A stretch of DNA of 64,000 nt. Source: Bog-793 sp963803025. Its GTDB lineage: Bacteria > Actinomycetota > Acidimicrobiia > Acidimicrobiales > Bog-793. The position numbers were made by a program, and so were the translations under genes. The notes below the pieces were generated by a model, which was not told the DNA's origin, searched no databases, and saw nothing but the letters and a program-made list of their open reading frames with translations. Location of the stretch: positions 124,001 through 188,000 of the forward strand of contig CAWDKZ010000013.1 in assembly GCA_963803025.1 (NCBI GenBank). The letters run 5' to 3'. Position 1 is the first letter of the stretch, and every line of letters begins with the position of its first letter. Shown here in pieces: positions 44,470 to 52,959 of this stretch.

Positions 44470-45486
44470 ATGGGCTTTGTGACCCCGGCCCAGCGCTACG
44501 ACGTGATCAGCGTCGGCGACGTGGCGACCGACCTGTTCATCCGGCTGTCCGACAGCCGGGTGGGAAGGCGCGTCGACGAGCGGGGGACGTGGCTCGAGTT
44601 CCCGCTCGGCGCCAAGATTCCCTACGAGAAGGCGACGACCGTCGAGGCCGGCGGGAGCGCTGCCAACGCGGCCGTGGCTTTCGCGCGCCTCGGCCTCCGG
44701 GTCGCGCTGGCGAGTTTCCTCGCCCACGACGAGCTCGGGCGCGACCTGCTCGGGGCGCTGCACACCGAGCGCGTCGACACGCGCCTCGTGCATGTCGACT
44801 CGCCCGCCCACACGAACCGCAATTTTGTGCTGTCGCTGCACGGCGAGCGGACGCTTCTCGTCCGGCACGAACGGTTCGACTACCACTGGCCCCATCTCCG
44901 GCCGAGTGAGGTGCCGAGCTGGCTGTACCTCACCTCGCTCGGATCGCACGCCCTCGACTACCAGGACCAGATTGCCGATTGGCTCGAGGAGAACCCCGCC
45001 GTCCGGATGGCGTTCCAACCCGGCACGTTCCAGGTCGAGGAGGGGGTTGGCCGCCTCGCGCGTCTCTACCGGCGCGCGGAGGTGCTCGTCTGCGACCATG
45101 CCCAGGCCGTCGTGATCACGGGCGGTCACGTCGACGATCCCGTCGAGCTGCTCGATCCGCTGCTGAAGCTCGGCCCACAGCAGGTCGTCGTGCTCGACGA
45201 GACGGGTGGTGCCGTCGCGAGCGACGGCAGCCAGCGGTACGCCGTCCCGCCGTTTCCCGACTCGAGCGCGCCCCTCGATCGCACCGGGGCTGAGGACGCC
45301 TTCGCGGCGACGCTGGTCGCAGCGCTCGTCCGGGGGTCGCCGTTCGCCGAAGCCTTGCTCTGGCCGCCGGTGAACTTCATGAGCGTCTCGCACGAACTCG
45401 GATCACAGGCCGGCCTGCTGCACGAAGAGCAGCTGCTCGAACACCTCGGCGAGGCGGGCGGCGCCTTCTCCGTGCGTCGCTGCTGA
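44470..45486 (+). CDS. PfkB-family carbohydrate kinase with altered GAGD motif
   Basis: A 338-residue ribokinase-like protein: N-terminal YDVISVGDVATDLFI, substrate-loop EAGGSAANAAVAFARLG (about residues 65-80), and a C-terminal DRTGAEDAFAATLVAAL (about 285-300). The second motif normally reads TGAGDxF; here the second Gly is Glu, while the catalytic Asp is kept. This could alter the anion hole or substrate range. The sugar or nucleoside substrate is unknown. It is monocistronic as far as seen, with a 250-base upstream gap. Confidence 0.85.
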   Translation: MGFVTPAQRYDVISVGDVATDLFIRLSDSRVGRRVDERGTWLEFPLGAKIPYEKATTVEAGGSAANAAVAFARLGLRVALASFLAHDELGRDLLGALHTERVDTRLVHVDSPAHTNRNFVLSLHGERTLLVRHERFDYHWPHLRPSEVPSWLYLTSLGSHALDYQDQIADWLEENPAVRMAFQPGTFQVEEGVGRLARLYRRAEVLVCDHAQAVVITGGHVDDPVELLDPLLKLGPQQVVVLDETGGAVASDGSQRYAVPPFPDSSAPLDRTGAEDAFAATLVAALVRGSPFAEALLWPPVNFMSVSHELGSQAGLLHEEQLLEHLGEAGGAFSVRRC

Positions 45487-45642
45487 CGCGCTCGGCGATC
45501 GTCGCGAGACGGCCGTGGCGGGCGCGGGTGCCTGAGTTGCTGACCGGTTAGAGGCCAAACGGGGCCCTGGGTGCGGCTGCGACGTTCTTGCAGCATTACC
45601 CTAGTTGCATCGAATTCGCATTTGGCTAACCTGGGCGGCGGG

Positions 45643-46812
45643 ATGGACGAATCCGTTGAGATGAACGTGGGACATGATCGGCCGTCGGCGCGCGAGCCGC
45701 TCAGCGCGGCGGAATGGCGCCGAGTGGGCGGCATGACGCTTGTCGTCGCGCTCTTCCATGCGCTCGGCTGGGGGGTCTTCGTCTTCGCGATCCTCCCGGC
45801 GCATTACAAGCTGCTCGGGTTCGGGGTCGCGGTCACGGCGTACACGCTCGGTTTGCGCCACGCCTTCGACGCCGACCACATCTCGGCGATCGACAACACG
45901 ACCCGCAAGCTCATGGCCGAGGGCAAACGACCGCTCAGTGTCGGGTTCTTTTTCTCGCTCGGCCACTCTTCGATCGTCGTCGCACTCGGCGTCGCGTTGA
46001 CGATCGCCACCAAGGGCGTCTTTCACGCGGTGCGGGACCCACACTCGGCCCTGCAGAGTTTCGGCGGGGTGTTCGGGACGGCGATCTCCGGCTCGTTCCT
46101 CTACCTCATCGCGGCGATCAACGTCGTCATCCTCGTCGGGATCACGAGGATCTTCTTCGCCATGAGGCGCGGCATCTACGAGGAGGACGAGCTCGAGAAC
46201 CAGCTCCAGGCGCGCGGCTTCATGTTCCGGATCCTCGGGAAGCGTCTCGGTGCGATCACGAAGCCCTGGCAGATGTACCCCGTCGGCGTCCTGTTCGGAC
46301 TGGGTTTCGACACGGCGACGGAGGTCGCGCTCCTCGCTGCGACGGCAGGGGCCGCCGAGTCGTCGCTGCCGTGGTACGCGGTGATGGCGCTGCCGGTGCT
46401 CTTCACCGCCGGGATGACCCTTCTCGACACGGTCGACGGCTCGTTCATGAACTTCGCCTACGGTTGGGCCTTCGCCCAACCCGTCCGGAAGGTGTACTAC
46501 AACCTCGCGATCACGGGACTCTCGGTCGCGGTGGCCTTCGTCGTGGGCACGATCGAGATCCTCGGGCTCGTCTCGAGCGAGCTCCGCCTCGGCGGTTTCT
46601 GGGGCTCCTTCGCCGGGTTCAACATCAACATCGCCGGGTTCGTCATCGCCGGGATGTTCGTCGTCGTCTGGGTCGCGGCGCTGGCCATTTGGCGCTTCGG
46701 GCACATCGAGCAGCGGTGGGAGTCCGCGGCCGCGGCGCAGCGGGCCCTGCGGGGCGAGCTCGTCCTGCAACCGGCCTACCGCGACCCCGATCAGGTGACC
46801 GCGGGCGGCTAG
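45643..46812 (+). CDS. NiCoT-family nickel/cobalt permease
   Basis: A 389-residue permease with about eight membrane segments. The signature HAFDADHISAIDNTTRKLM in helix 2 gives the metal-selective HAxDADHI motif; a second signature FGLGFDTATEVALLA and LPVLFTAGMTLLDTVDG are also present. It imports Ni2+ and/or Co2+ with high affinity; the preference cannot be read here. ATG 45643 is chosen over a longer open frame without conserved sequence. A truncated Fur-family gene converges on it, and TTGCA repeats lie upstream. Confidence 0.93.
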   Translation: MDESVEMNVGHDRPSAREPLSAAEWRRVGGMTLVVALFHALGWGVFVFAILPAHYKLLGFGVAVTAYTLGLRHAFDADHISAIDNTTRKLMAEGKRPLSVGFFFSLGHSSIVVALGVALTIATKGVFHAVRDPHSALQSFGGVFGTAISGSFLYLIAAINVVILVGITRIFFAMRRGIYEEDELENQLQARGFMFRILGKRLGAITKPWQMYPVGVLFGLGFDTATEVALLAATAGAAESSLPWYAVMALPVLFTAGMTLLDTVDGSFMNFAYGWAFAQPVRKVYYNLAITGLSVAVAFVVGTIEILGLVSSELRLGGFWGSFAGFNINIAGFVIAGMFVVVWVAALAIWRFGHIEQRWESAAAAQRALRGELVLQPAYRDPDQVTAGG

Positions 46813-47061
46813 CCGGTCGCCCGGGCGCAGGACGAACACCGTCCGACGAGTTCGAGACGGTGGTCCGCGACGTCGATTCCGTTCGCCTCGGCGATCGCGC
46901 GGGCCGTCTCGGCGAGCGCCACCTCGCAGCGGGCCGAGCTCGTCGCGTCGATGACTAGGCCGCACGCGCTGCACACGGCGTCGTGGTGGTGCCCGCTCAC
47001 CTCCTCGACGAGCCCGAAGCGCCCGGGGATCGCCGTCCCGTTGAGGCGCCGCACCTCACCG
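46809..47061 (-). pseudogene. Fur-family regulator, C-terminal fragment
   Basis: The minus-strand frame encodes VRRLNGTAIPGRFGLVEEVS, then HHHDAVCSACGLVIDAT, and ends CSSCARATG: a good Fur dimerisation and metal-binding half with both CxxC pairs. The winged-helix half is missing; sequence further upstream in the same frame is Ser/Thr-rich and unrelated. It is convergent with the NiCoT gene (4-base overlap of ends), so it could be the wreck of a Nur-like nickel regulator. Confidence 0.7.
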
Positions 47062-47073
47062 GTTTCGCCGGGG

Positions 47074-47430
47074 ATGGCGAGGCTGCGAGAGGCAGTGCTG
47101 ACCGGCGGCGTCGTGCTTGGCGTGTCGCTTTCAGTATCACTCGGTGCGGTTTTCGCGGTCTGTGCGGTCGACCTGCTCGTCACCGTGCTGATCGTTTCGC
47201 GCGTGCGACGCGAACAATCTCGAACTTCTCGACGACGGGCCCATGAAATGGACGACACGCGACGTCACTATGCCGTGCCAGAGGACACGCGAACGACTGA
47301 CGCGTGGCTTCGTGCAGCCGTCGAGCAGAAGGAGGCACCTACCGGCTGCCGAACGTATCGTTGGCAGCACCGTCGCGAAGAAGAACATCGCTGCGAAGGG
47401 CATTTCCTGGGTGTCGGAGACCGGACCTAA
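47074..47430 (+). CDS. Possible small membrane protein overlapping the truncated fur locus
   Basis: From ATG 47074 a plus-strand frame runs 118 codons. Its first 40 residues form a long hydrophobic segment (LTGGVVLGVSLSVSLGAVFA and onward), then the sequence is charged and low-complexity. It may be a fragment of a transporter left by the same rearrangement that removed the fur N-terminus. No family recognised; low confidence that it is expressed. From 47431 to 47594 I see nothing. Confidence 0.3.
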   Translation: MARLREAVLTGGVVLGVSLSVSLGAVFAVCAVDLLVTVLIVSRVRREQSRTSRRRAHEMDDTRRHYAVPEDTRTTDAWLRAAVEQKEAPTGCRTYRWQHRREEEHRCEGHFLGVGDRT

Positions 47431-47594
47431 GCCCACACCCTGAGGCGTTCTGCCGGCGATCCACTCGCGAATAGCCGGAGTTCTGGGGGGAAGCGTTTGT
47501 TGTGTCACCCCGAGGGCCAAAGACCGGGGCTTGAGACAGACGGATGCTCTGCACCCGTGCTTCCCCTGCCCAGCGATGGGCCAAGAGGGACGCG

Positions 47595-48077
47595 CTACGA
47601 CTCACACCCTCCCGTTCCATTGCACGCGTGGGTCTCACTACCCGGCTGGGGTTGCCTCGTCATGCAGTTCGTACACGTTCCGATGATCTCGATGGTGTGG
47701 GTCGTGCCGCCAAAGCCGTTTTCCGTGGCAATGCGGGTCGCCCACCGCTCGACCTCTGCGTCTTCGACTTCCACTGTCGTGCCACATTCCCGACACACGA
47801 GGTGGTGGTGGTGGTGTTCGGAGCCACAGCGGCGGTAGAGCGTTTCTCCGTCATTTGAGCGCAGGACGTCGACCTCGCCAGCTACCGCCAGAGCGCGCAG
47901 CTGGTTATAGATCGTTGTGAGTCCGACGTTTTCACCTCGGGACCGAAGTTGTGTGAACAGCTCCTGGGCAGACTGAAAGGAATCGGAGCCTTCGAGAATC
48001 CCAGCGAGCGCACGCTTTTGGCGGGTCAATCGTTCCCGAGGTGCCCTGGGAGCCACTTCTTCGATCCCCCCGGTCAT
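47595..48077 (-). CDS. zur: Zinc uptake regulator Zur (FurB-like)
   Basis: A 160-residue Fur-family protein with a winged helix (LTRQKRALAGILEGSDSF, LTTIYNQLRALAVAGEVD), the metal-binding SEHHHHHLVCRECGTTVEVED and a CTNC pair. The context defines it: a 4-base overlap with an ArsR/SmtB-type gene upstream, and a divergent Zn/Mn ABC transporter. This is the smtB-furB(zur) arrangement known from mycobacteria. It should repress zinc uptake when zinc is sufficient. Confidence 0.88.
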   Translation of the reverse strand: MTGGIEEVAPRAPRERLTRQKRALAGILEGSDSFQSAQELFTQLRSRGENVGLTTIYNQLRALAVAGEVDVLRSNDGETLYRRCGSEHHHHHLVCRECGTTVEVEDAEVERWATRIATENGFGGTTHTIEIIGTCTNCMTRQPQPGSETHACNGTGGCES

Positions 48078-48394
48078 CGCTCCTCCTCCCTCAGGGCGTG
48101 ATGCATCGCGTCGTCGACGAGGTGACCGATGCGGTCATCTGCCAGTTGGTAGGTGATCTCCGTTCCCACGCGGGTCGTGATGACGAGCCCGGCGTCCCGG
48201 AGGATCTTCAAATGCTGTGAGAGCAACGGCTGACTGACCTCACGGTCATGGGCACGCAGAGCGGCCTGCAGTTCACGCACACACCGTGGAGCGATTCCCA
48301 GCTCGACAACCACTGCCAGGCGCACCTCGGCGGCTAGTGCCTTGAGAAGCTCCACGGCGTCTATCAGGGCGTCACGACGGGCGGTCTGCAGCAC
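48074..48394 (-). CDS. ArsR/SmtB-family metal sensor
   Basis: A 106-residue winged-helix repressor: LLKALAAEVRLAVVVELG, the recognition region VSQPLLSQHLKILRDAGLV and ITYQLADDRIGHLVDDAMHHAL at the C-terminus. The C-terminal D-x(8)-H-type residues match an alpha5-type zinc site like SmtB/CzrA. GTG 48394 starts it and its stop overlaps zur. A 16-base inverted repeat lies 6 bases upstream of the start, a likely operator for autoregulation. Confidence 0.88.
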   Translation of the reverse strand: MLQTARRDALIDAVELLKALAAEVRLAVVVELGIAPRCVRELQAALRAHDREVSQPLLSQHLKILRDAGLVITTRVGTEITYQLADDRIGHLVDDAMHHALREEER

Positions 48395-48399
48395 GTCAT

Positions 48400-48415
48400 A
48401 ACATTAGCACATGTT
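48400..48415. promoter_or_regulatory. Candidate SmtB operator upstream of arsR-zur
   Basis: AACATTAGCACATGTT has perfect AACAT/ATGTT arms with a 6-base spacer, in an AT-rich patch directly before the arsR start. ArsR/SmtB repressors bind such dyads. A second, weaker dyad, TAACGG...CTGTTA, lies further right in the divergent gap toward znuA and could be a Zur box. Confidence 0.55.
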
Positions 48416-48558
48416 TATATAAGGACATCGCGATGTCACTAGTTGTAACGGTTCCTATTGCTGTTAGCATACTGACGAGCGGTCGAATCCGCTCTTCCAA
48501 ACCTAAGGGCGGCGGCTAGGTCGGTCGTACGGCGCTATCTGAACGGGGGCAATGTTCC

Positions 48559-49503
48559 ATGGGCGCACGGCAGAGGATCCGACGAGGCGCGGGGGTGGGG
48601 GTGCTTGCCGTGGCAGTGGTAGTCACGCTCGTCGGATTCGGCGCGCGCCCAACGGCAAGCGGAGGTTCGACGAGGGGGAAGATTGTCGTCGTTGCGGCAG
48701 AGAACGAATACGGCAATGTCGCTTTGCAGATCGGTGGGAAGTACGTCGCCGTCGACTCCATCGAAAGCAATCCCAACACGGACCCACACACGTACGAGGT
48801 CTCGCCCGGAGTCGCTCAGGCTGTCAGCTCCGCCCAGGTCGTCATCCAGAACGGGATTGGCTACGACGACTTCATGACCAAGATCGAATCGGCCTCACCG
48901 AACAGGAAGCGATACGTCATCGACGTGCAGCACCTCCTGGGCCTCCCGGATAGCACGCCCAACCCGCACCTTTGGTACAACCCGATCACGATGCCAGCTG
49001 TCGCAGACAAGCTTGCGGCCGACTTTTCCTCGCTCGACCCGGCGCACTCCGCCAATTTCAAGGGCAACGCCGCGACGTTCATCGCGTCGCTCCATCCGTG
49101 GCTCGAGACGATCGCGAAGTTCAAGGCGACGTACCCGAACACGCCCGTCGCAACGACAGAGCCTGTGGCCGATTACATGCTTGAAGCAGCCGGTACCAAG
49201 AACATGACGCCGTTCACCTTGCAAGCGGACATCATGAACGGCGTTGACCCGTCGCCACAGGACGTCACTACCCAGGAGAACCTGTTCTCGCAGCGCAAAG
49301 TCAAGGTCTTCGTATACAACCAACAGGTGACGGATTCACTTACCCAGAGCTTCATAGCTGATGCTCACAACGCGGATATTCCCGTCATCGGGGTCTACGA
49401 GACGATGCCAGTGCCGGGCTACAACTACCAGTCGTGGATGCTTGCGGAGGTGACCGCATTGGAAAAAGCCGTGGCCGACCACGTTTCAACGACCCGCCTG
49501 TAG
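48559..49503 (+). CDS. Zn/Mn ABC transporter substrate-binding protein (ZnuA/TroA-like)
   Basis: A 314-residue cluster A-I binding protein. The N-terminus is basic then hydrophobic (about residues 12-30), a signal or anchor without a lipobox Cys. Expected metal ligands: His in DPHTYEVSPG, His in NPHLWYNP, and an acidic residue late (GVYETMP). The third ligand position reads TTEPVADYM, a Glu where zinc-type ZnuA often has His, so the metal may be Zn or Mn. There is no His-rich loop. It is the first gene of a four-gene operon divergent from arsR-zur. Confidence 0.88.
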   Translation: MGARQRIRRGAGVGVLAVAVVVTLVGFGARPTASGGSTRGKIVVVAAENEYGNVALQIGGKYVAVDSIESNPNTDPHTYEVSPGVAQAVSSAQVVIQNGIGYDDFMTKIESASPNRKRYVIDVQHLLGLPDSTPNPHLWYNPITMPAVADKLAADFSSLDPAHSANFKGNAATFIASLHPWLETIAKFKATYPNTPVATTEPVADYMLEAAGTKNMTPFTLQADIMNGVDPSPQDVTTQENLFSQRKVKVFVYNQQVTDSLTQSFIADAHNADIPVIGVYETMPVPGYNYQSWMLAEVTALEKAVADHVSTTRL

Positions 49504-49505
49504 CC

Positions 49506-50342
49506 ATGGCGGGCACAACCGGGAGCAGCTCGTCGGAGATTCTCGCAGTCGAGGACGTCAGTGTTTCCTTTTCAGGTCGGGAGATCCTCCGTGACGTCAG
49601 CTTCCGATGCGAAGCGGGAGAGTTCATCGGACTGATCGGTTCGAACGGAGCAGGTAAGACGACGCTCTTGCGGGTCATCATGGGCCTGGTCGCACCGACG
49701 TCTGGCACCGTCCGAGTGGCAGGAAAAGCCCGGTCGAGTCGGGATCCGCTCATTGGCTACGTGCCGCAGAAGATAGGACTCGATCCCGATATGCCCATCC
49801 GAGCTCGGGACCTCGTCGGGCTCGGGATCGACGGCCATCGTTTCGGGATGCCGCGACCGACAGCGAAACGCAATGCCCTCATCGACGCGATGCTCGACGC
49901 AGTCGACGCAAGCCGCTTCGCGGATGCCCGGGTGGGCAACCTCTCGGGTGGTGAGCAACAGCGCATCATGATCGCCCACGCCCTCATCAGCCGGCCCAGA
50001 CTCCTCTTGCTCGACGAGCCGCTGGCGAACCTCGACATCAAGGGCGAACAGGAGGTCGTGCGCCTGGTCGCGCGCGTCGCCGCAGAGCAGAACGTCGCTG
50101 TTCTCTTGGCGGCTCATGGCATGAATCCCCTCCTGCCCGTGATGGACCGGGTCGTCTACATCGCGGGAGGCAGGGTTGCGAGCGGCAGCGCGGAGGATGT
50201 TGTCACCACGGAATCCCTGAGTCGGCTCTACGGACGTCACGTTGACGTCATCAAGGTGCACGACCGGGTCCTCGTCGTTGCCGGCCGCGAGGACGAGGGG
50301 CTCCACCATCCAGAATCGACCGCTCGCGCGGGGTTGGCGTGA
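49506..50342 (+). CDS. Zn/Mn ABC transporter ATP-binding protein
   Basis: A 278-residue ABC ATPase: Walker A IGSNGAGKTT (about residue 45), Q-loop YVPQKIG, signature LSGGEQQR, Walker B LLLLDEPLAN and an H-loop (AAHGMN). It powers metal import with the two downstream permeases. ATG 49506 begins 2 bases after the znuA stop; its own stop overlaps the next permease gene (GTGA). Confidence 0.92.
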   Translation: MAGTTGSSSSEILAVEDVSVSFSGREILRDVSFRCEAGEFIGLIGSNGAGKTTLLRVIMGLVAPTSGTVRVAGKARSSRDPLIGYVPQKIGLDPDMPIRARDLVGLGIDGHRFGMPRPTAKRNALIDAMLDAVDASRFADARVGNLSGGEQQRIMIAHALISRPRLLLLDEPLANLDIKGEQEVVRLVARVAAEQNVAVLLAAHGMNPLLPVMDRVVYIAGGRVASGSAEDVVTTESLSRLYGRHVDVIKVHDRVLVVAGREDEGLHHPESTARAGLA

Positions 50343-51241
50343 TACGGGCGAGCATCGGCTCGGCGATCATCGAGCCGGGATTCTTCTCTAGCTCCCCAGT
50401 CCAGGTCGCCCTCATCGTCGGAAGTGTCGCTGCCGTCGTTTCCGGCGTCGTCGGCGTCTTCACCATCGTGCGGGGACAGTCATTCGCAGGGCATTCCCTC
50501 GCCGACACCGGAACTGCCGGAGGTTCGGTGGCGTTCCTTCTCGGCGTCAGTCCGTTGTACGGATTTATTGTCATGAACCTCATCGTGGCCGGCGTGATGG
50601 AGCTCATCGGTATTCGACGACCGAGGGGCAGAGACGTCGCCACGGGCATCGTCCTAGGGGCGGCGCTCGGGCTTGCTGCGCTCTTCCTCTACTTCGATAC
50701 GACGTCGACGAGCACGACCGGGGCAACGATTAACGTGCTGTTCGGGTCAATCTTCACCCTTCCCTCCTCGATGGTCCCGGTCATCGTCGTTCTTAGCGCT
50801 CTGGCGATCGGCGTGACGTTGTTCTTGTATCGCCCTCTCATTCTCAGCTCTCTCAGTTCCGATCTCGCCGTTGCCCGCGGCGTCTCGCTCCGACTCGTCG
50901 GGATTGGCTTTCTCGTCGCCCTCGCACTTGCCGTATCACTTTCCGCGATAACGATCGGGGCGATCCTCTCGACTGCCCTCCTCATCGGTCCGGCCGCAAC
51001 CGCCCTGCGACTCACGAAGCGAACCGGGACCGCCGTCGTGACTGCTGCCGTCATTGGCGTTGGCGCAACGTGGCTCGGCGTCCTCCTCGCCTACGACAGC
51101 TACTACTGGACGCCATCACACCGGGGGTGGCCGGTCAGCTTTTTTGTTGTGACGGTGGTCTTTGTCTTCTACCTGGTCGTGGACTTCGCTGCCGGACATC
51201 ACGCGACGGCCCGTCGCTCCGTCTCTCGAGGGGCTCTCTGA
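50339..51241 (+). CDS. Zn/Mn ABC-3 family permease (first)
   Basis: A 300-residue ABC-3 permease with eight or so membrane helices, including FTIVRGQSFAGHSLADTGTAGG, the conserved early motif, and the later LIGPAATALRLTKR segment. GTG start overlaps the ATPase stop. It probably forms a heterodimeric membrane pore with the next permease. Confidence 0.9.
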   Translation: MIRASIGSAIIEPGFFSSSPVQVALIVGSVAAVVSGVVGVFTIVRGQSFAGHSLADTGTAGGSVAFLLGVSPLYGFIVMNLIVAGVMELIGIRRPRGRDVATGIVLGAALGLAALFLYFDTTSTSTTGATINVLFGSIFTLPSSMVPVIVVLSALAIGVTLFLYRPLILSSLSSDLAVARGVSLRLVGIGFLVALALAVSLSAITIGAILSTALLIGPAATALRLTKRTGTAVVTAAVIGVGATWLGVLLAYDSYYWTPSHRGWPVSFFVVTVVFVFYLVVDFAAGHHATARRSVSRGAL

Positions 51242-52095
51242 TGTTCTCGCAGTTCATGATCAACGCCTGGGAGGCGTCCACGATCGTCGCCGTCGTTGCA
51301 GGGGTCGTCGGATTCTTCACGGTCCTTCGCGGCTCATCGTTCGCTGCCCACGCGCTCCCGAACGGAGCGTTCGCAGGAGCCGCAGGAGCCAGTCTTATCG
51401 GCGTCAACACCATCCTCGGCCTTGGAGTCTTTTCGCTCTTCGGAGCGATCGGAATCGCGAGTCTCGGACGCAGAGCACGTCACGACGTCGCAACGGCCCT
51501 GGCCATCGTCGTGATGCTCGGACTCGGTTCTCTCTTCCTGTCGATGACGACGGAATATGCGCCCGAGATCTTCTCGTTGCTCTTCGGCGAGGTGCTGGGC
51601 GTCAGCAGCAACGAGCTGCTACCGACCGCGGCGATCGGGGCGACCTGCATCGTGGCGATCATCGTTCTCTACCGTCCGTTGCTCCTATCCTCGGTGATGC
51701 CCGACGTGGCCGAATCACGTGGAATCAAGGGACACCGGATGGAACTGGCGTTCCTCCTCGTGGTGGCGCTCGTCACCACCATGGCTGTTCCAGTGGTGGG
51801 CACACTCCTCATCTTTAGCTTGCTCATCAGTCCGGCTGCTGCTGCTCGATCCTTCACGAATACGCCGCTCACGGCGATGGGACTTTCAGTCGTCATTGCA
51901 CTCGTTACCGTGTGGTCCGCTATCGCGCTTTCCTACACGTCGAGCCTGCCGATCGGGTTCTTCGTCGGGGCCATCGGCGCCGTGACCTATGCCATCAGTC
52001 GAGGTTGGGCTGCGCAGCGGCACAGCCGCCGAACGTCGCCGGGGACCCGACATCGGGGATCCGCTGTGCACGCTCTGGTCGAAGCGTCGGACTGA
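51241..52095 (+). CDS. Zn/Mn ABC-3 family permease (second)
   Basis: A 284-residue ABC-3 permease, paralogous to the preceding gene: FFTVLRGSSFAAHALPNGAFAGAAGA and LISPAAAARSFTNTPL match the same motifs. ATG 51241 shares one base with the preceding TGA. A hairpin follows its stop at 52111-52128. Two different permeases with one ATPase is a common actinobacterial layout for this transporter. Confidence 0.9.
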   Translation: MFSQFMINAWEASTIVAVVAGVVGFFTVLRGSSFAAHALPNGAFAGAAGASLIGVNTILGLGVFSLFGAIGIASLGRRARHDVATALAIVVMLGLGSLFLSMTTEYAPEIFSLLFGEVLGVSSNELLPTAAIGATCIVAIIVLYRPLLLSSVMPDVAESRGIKGHRMELAFLLVVALVTTMAVPVVGTLLIFSLLISPAAAARSFTNTPLTAMGLSVVIALVTVWSAIALSYTSSLPIGFFVGAIGAVTYAISRGWAAQRHSRRTSPGTRHRGSAVHALVEASD

Positions 52096-52110
52096 TGGAC
52101 GGGACCCGCT

Positions 52111-52128
52111 AAGCACGAAGGCGTGCTT
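52111..52128 (+). terminator. Hairpin after the metal ABC operon
   Basis: AAGCACG-AAGG-CGTGCTT forms a perfect 7-bp stem with a tetraloop 15 bases after the second permease stop. There is only a weak T-rich tail, as is common for terminators in high-GC genomes. Confidence 0.5.
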
Positions 52129-52389
52129 GTCGCGTTTCCCCTGCCGGCACCTCGGTTGGTAGTTGTCAAGTTCGGCAACTCGTCAACGAGCAAGACACGC
52201 GGTGAGATGGACCGCTTCCACGCTTCACCCTTCGCTTCGTCGAGGTGAGACGCTGGGATGATGAAGCAGTTCTGAAGACCGAGATTGAGGTTTGGTTCAG
52301 TCGCTGGTTAGCAAGACGCAGTTACTGACAACGTATTCCTTAGGTGCTTCGACGATCGCCTCGGCCCGAGATGGTTCCACGTCTCGATA

Positions 52390-52957
52390 CTCGGTGAGCA
52401 GGTCCGTGGGCGTGGCACCGTCCTCGCCTTCTCGTTCCGACGCCTTTCCCCCTCGCTCTTCACGGAGAACTCGATCGACGCGTTCGCCCTGTTGTTCGGT
52501 CAGATTACCGGCGAGACGACCTGGGACCTCATCGTCACCGTCGCGCCGAGCGCGATCGCGCTCGGCGCGATTGCCGCCGTGCACAGGCCGTTGCTGTTCG
52601 CACGGTCGAGGAGGTCCTGGCCGAGGCGTGTCGCGTATCGATGAGAACTTCGCCGGCTGGGTTCACGCTCGTTCTCGCCTTCGCCGTGCCGACGGCGGTG
52701 GAGGTGATCGGGGTGGTTTGGATCTGCGCCCTGCTCGTGACGCCGGCCGCGGTCGCCGAGCGTCTGACGCGCCGACCGGGTGCGGCTGTTGCGTGCGCGT
52801 CGGGCGCGCGGCGCCGTTCGTGTGGGCGGGGCTCGCACTCGCCAACTGCCACCCGCACCAGCCGGGCTTCTTCGTCGTGGGACTCACCTTCGTGGCCTCC
52901 GTCGCCGTACGGATCGTGCCGAGCACGCGGACGTGGTCGCGACGCGGTCTAATAGAG
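52390..52957 (+). pseudogene. Decayed third ABC-3 permease
   Basis: Permease-like sequence is spread over three frames: GTVLAFSFRRLSPSLFTENS and IDAFALLFGQITGETTWDLI near 52405-52560, then SPAGFTLVLAFAVPTAVEVI and LLVTPAAVAERLTRRPGAAV near 52650-52790, then PFVWAGLALANCHPHQPGFF and VVGLTFVASVAVRIVPST near 52815-52930. Together these match the C-terminal half of ABC-3 metal permeases. At least two frameshifts and a missing N-terminus make it non-functional. It differs in sequence from the two intact permeases, so it came from another transporter copy. The 260 bases before it hold nothing recognisable. Confidence 0.8.
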
Positions 52958-52959
52958 CA

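Noticed and set aside
45487..45642. Cobalamin riboswitch upstream of the NiCoT permease
   Set aside because: The gap is only 156 bases and I could not find the conserved B12-box core or the expected arms.
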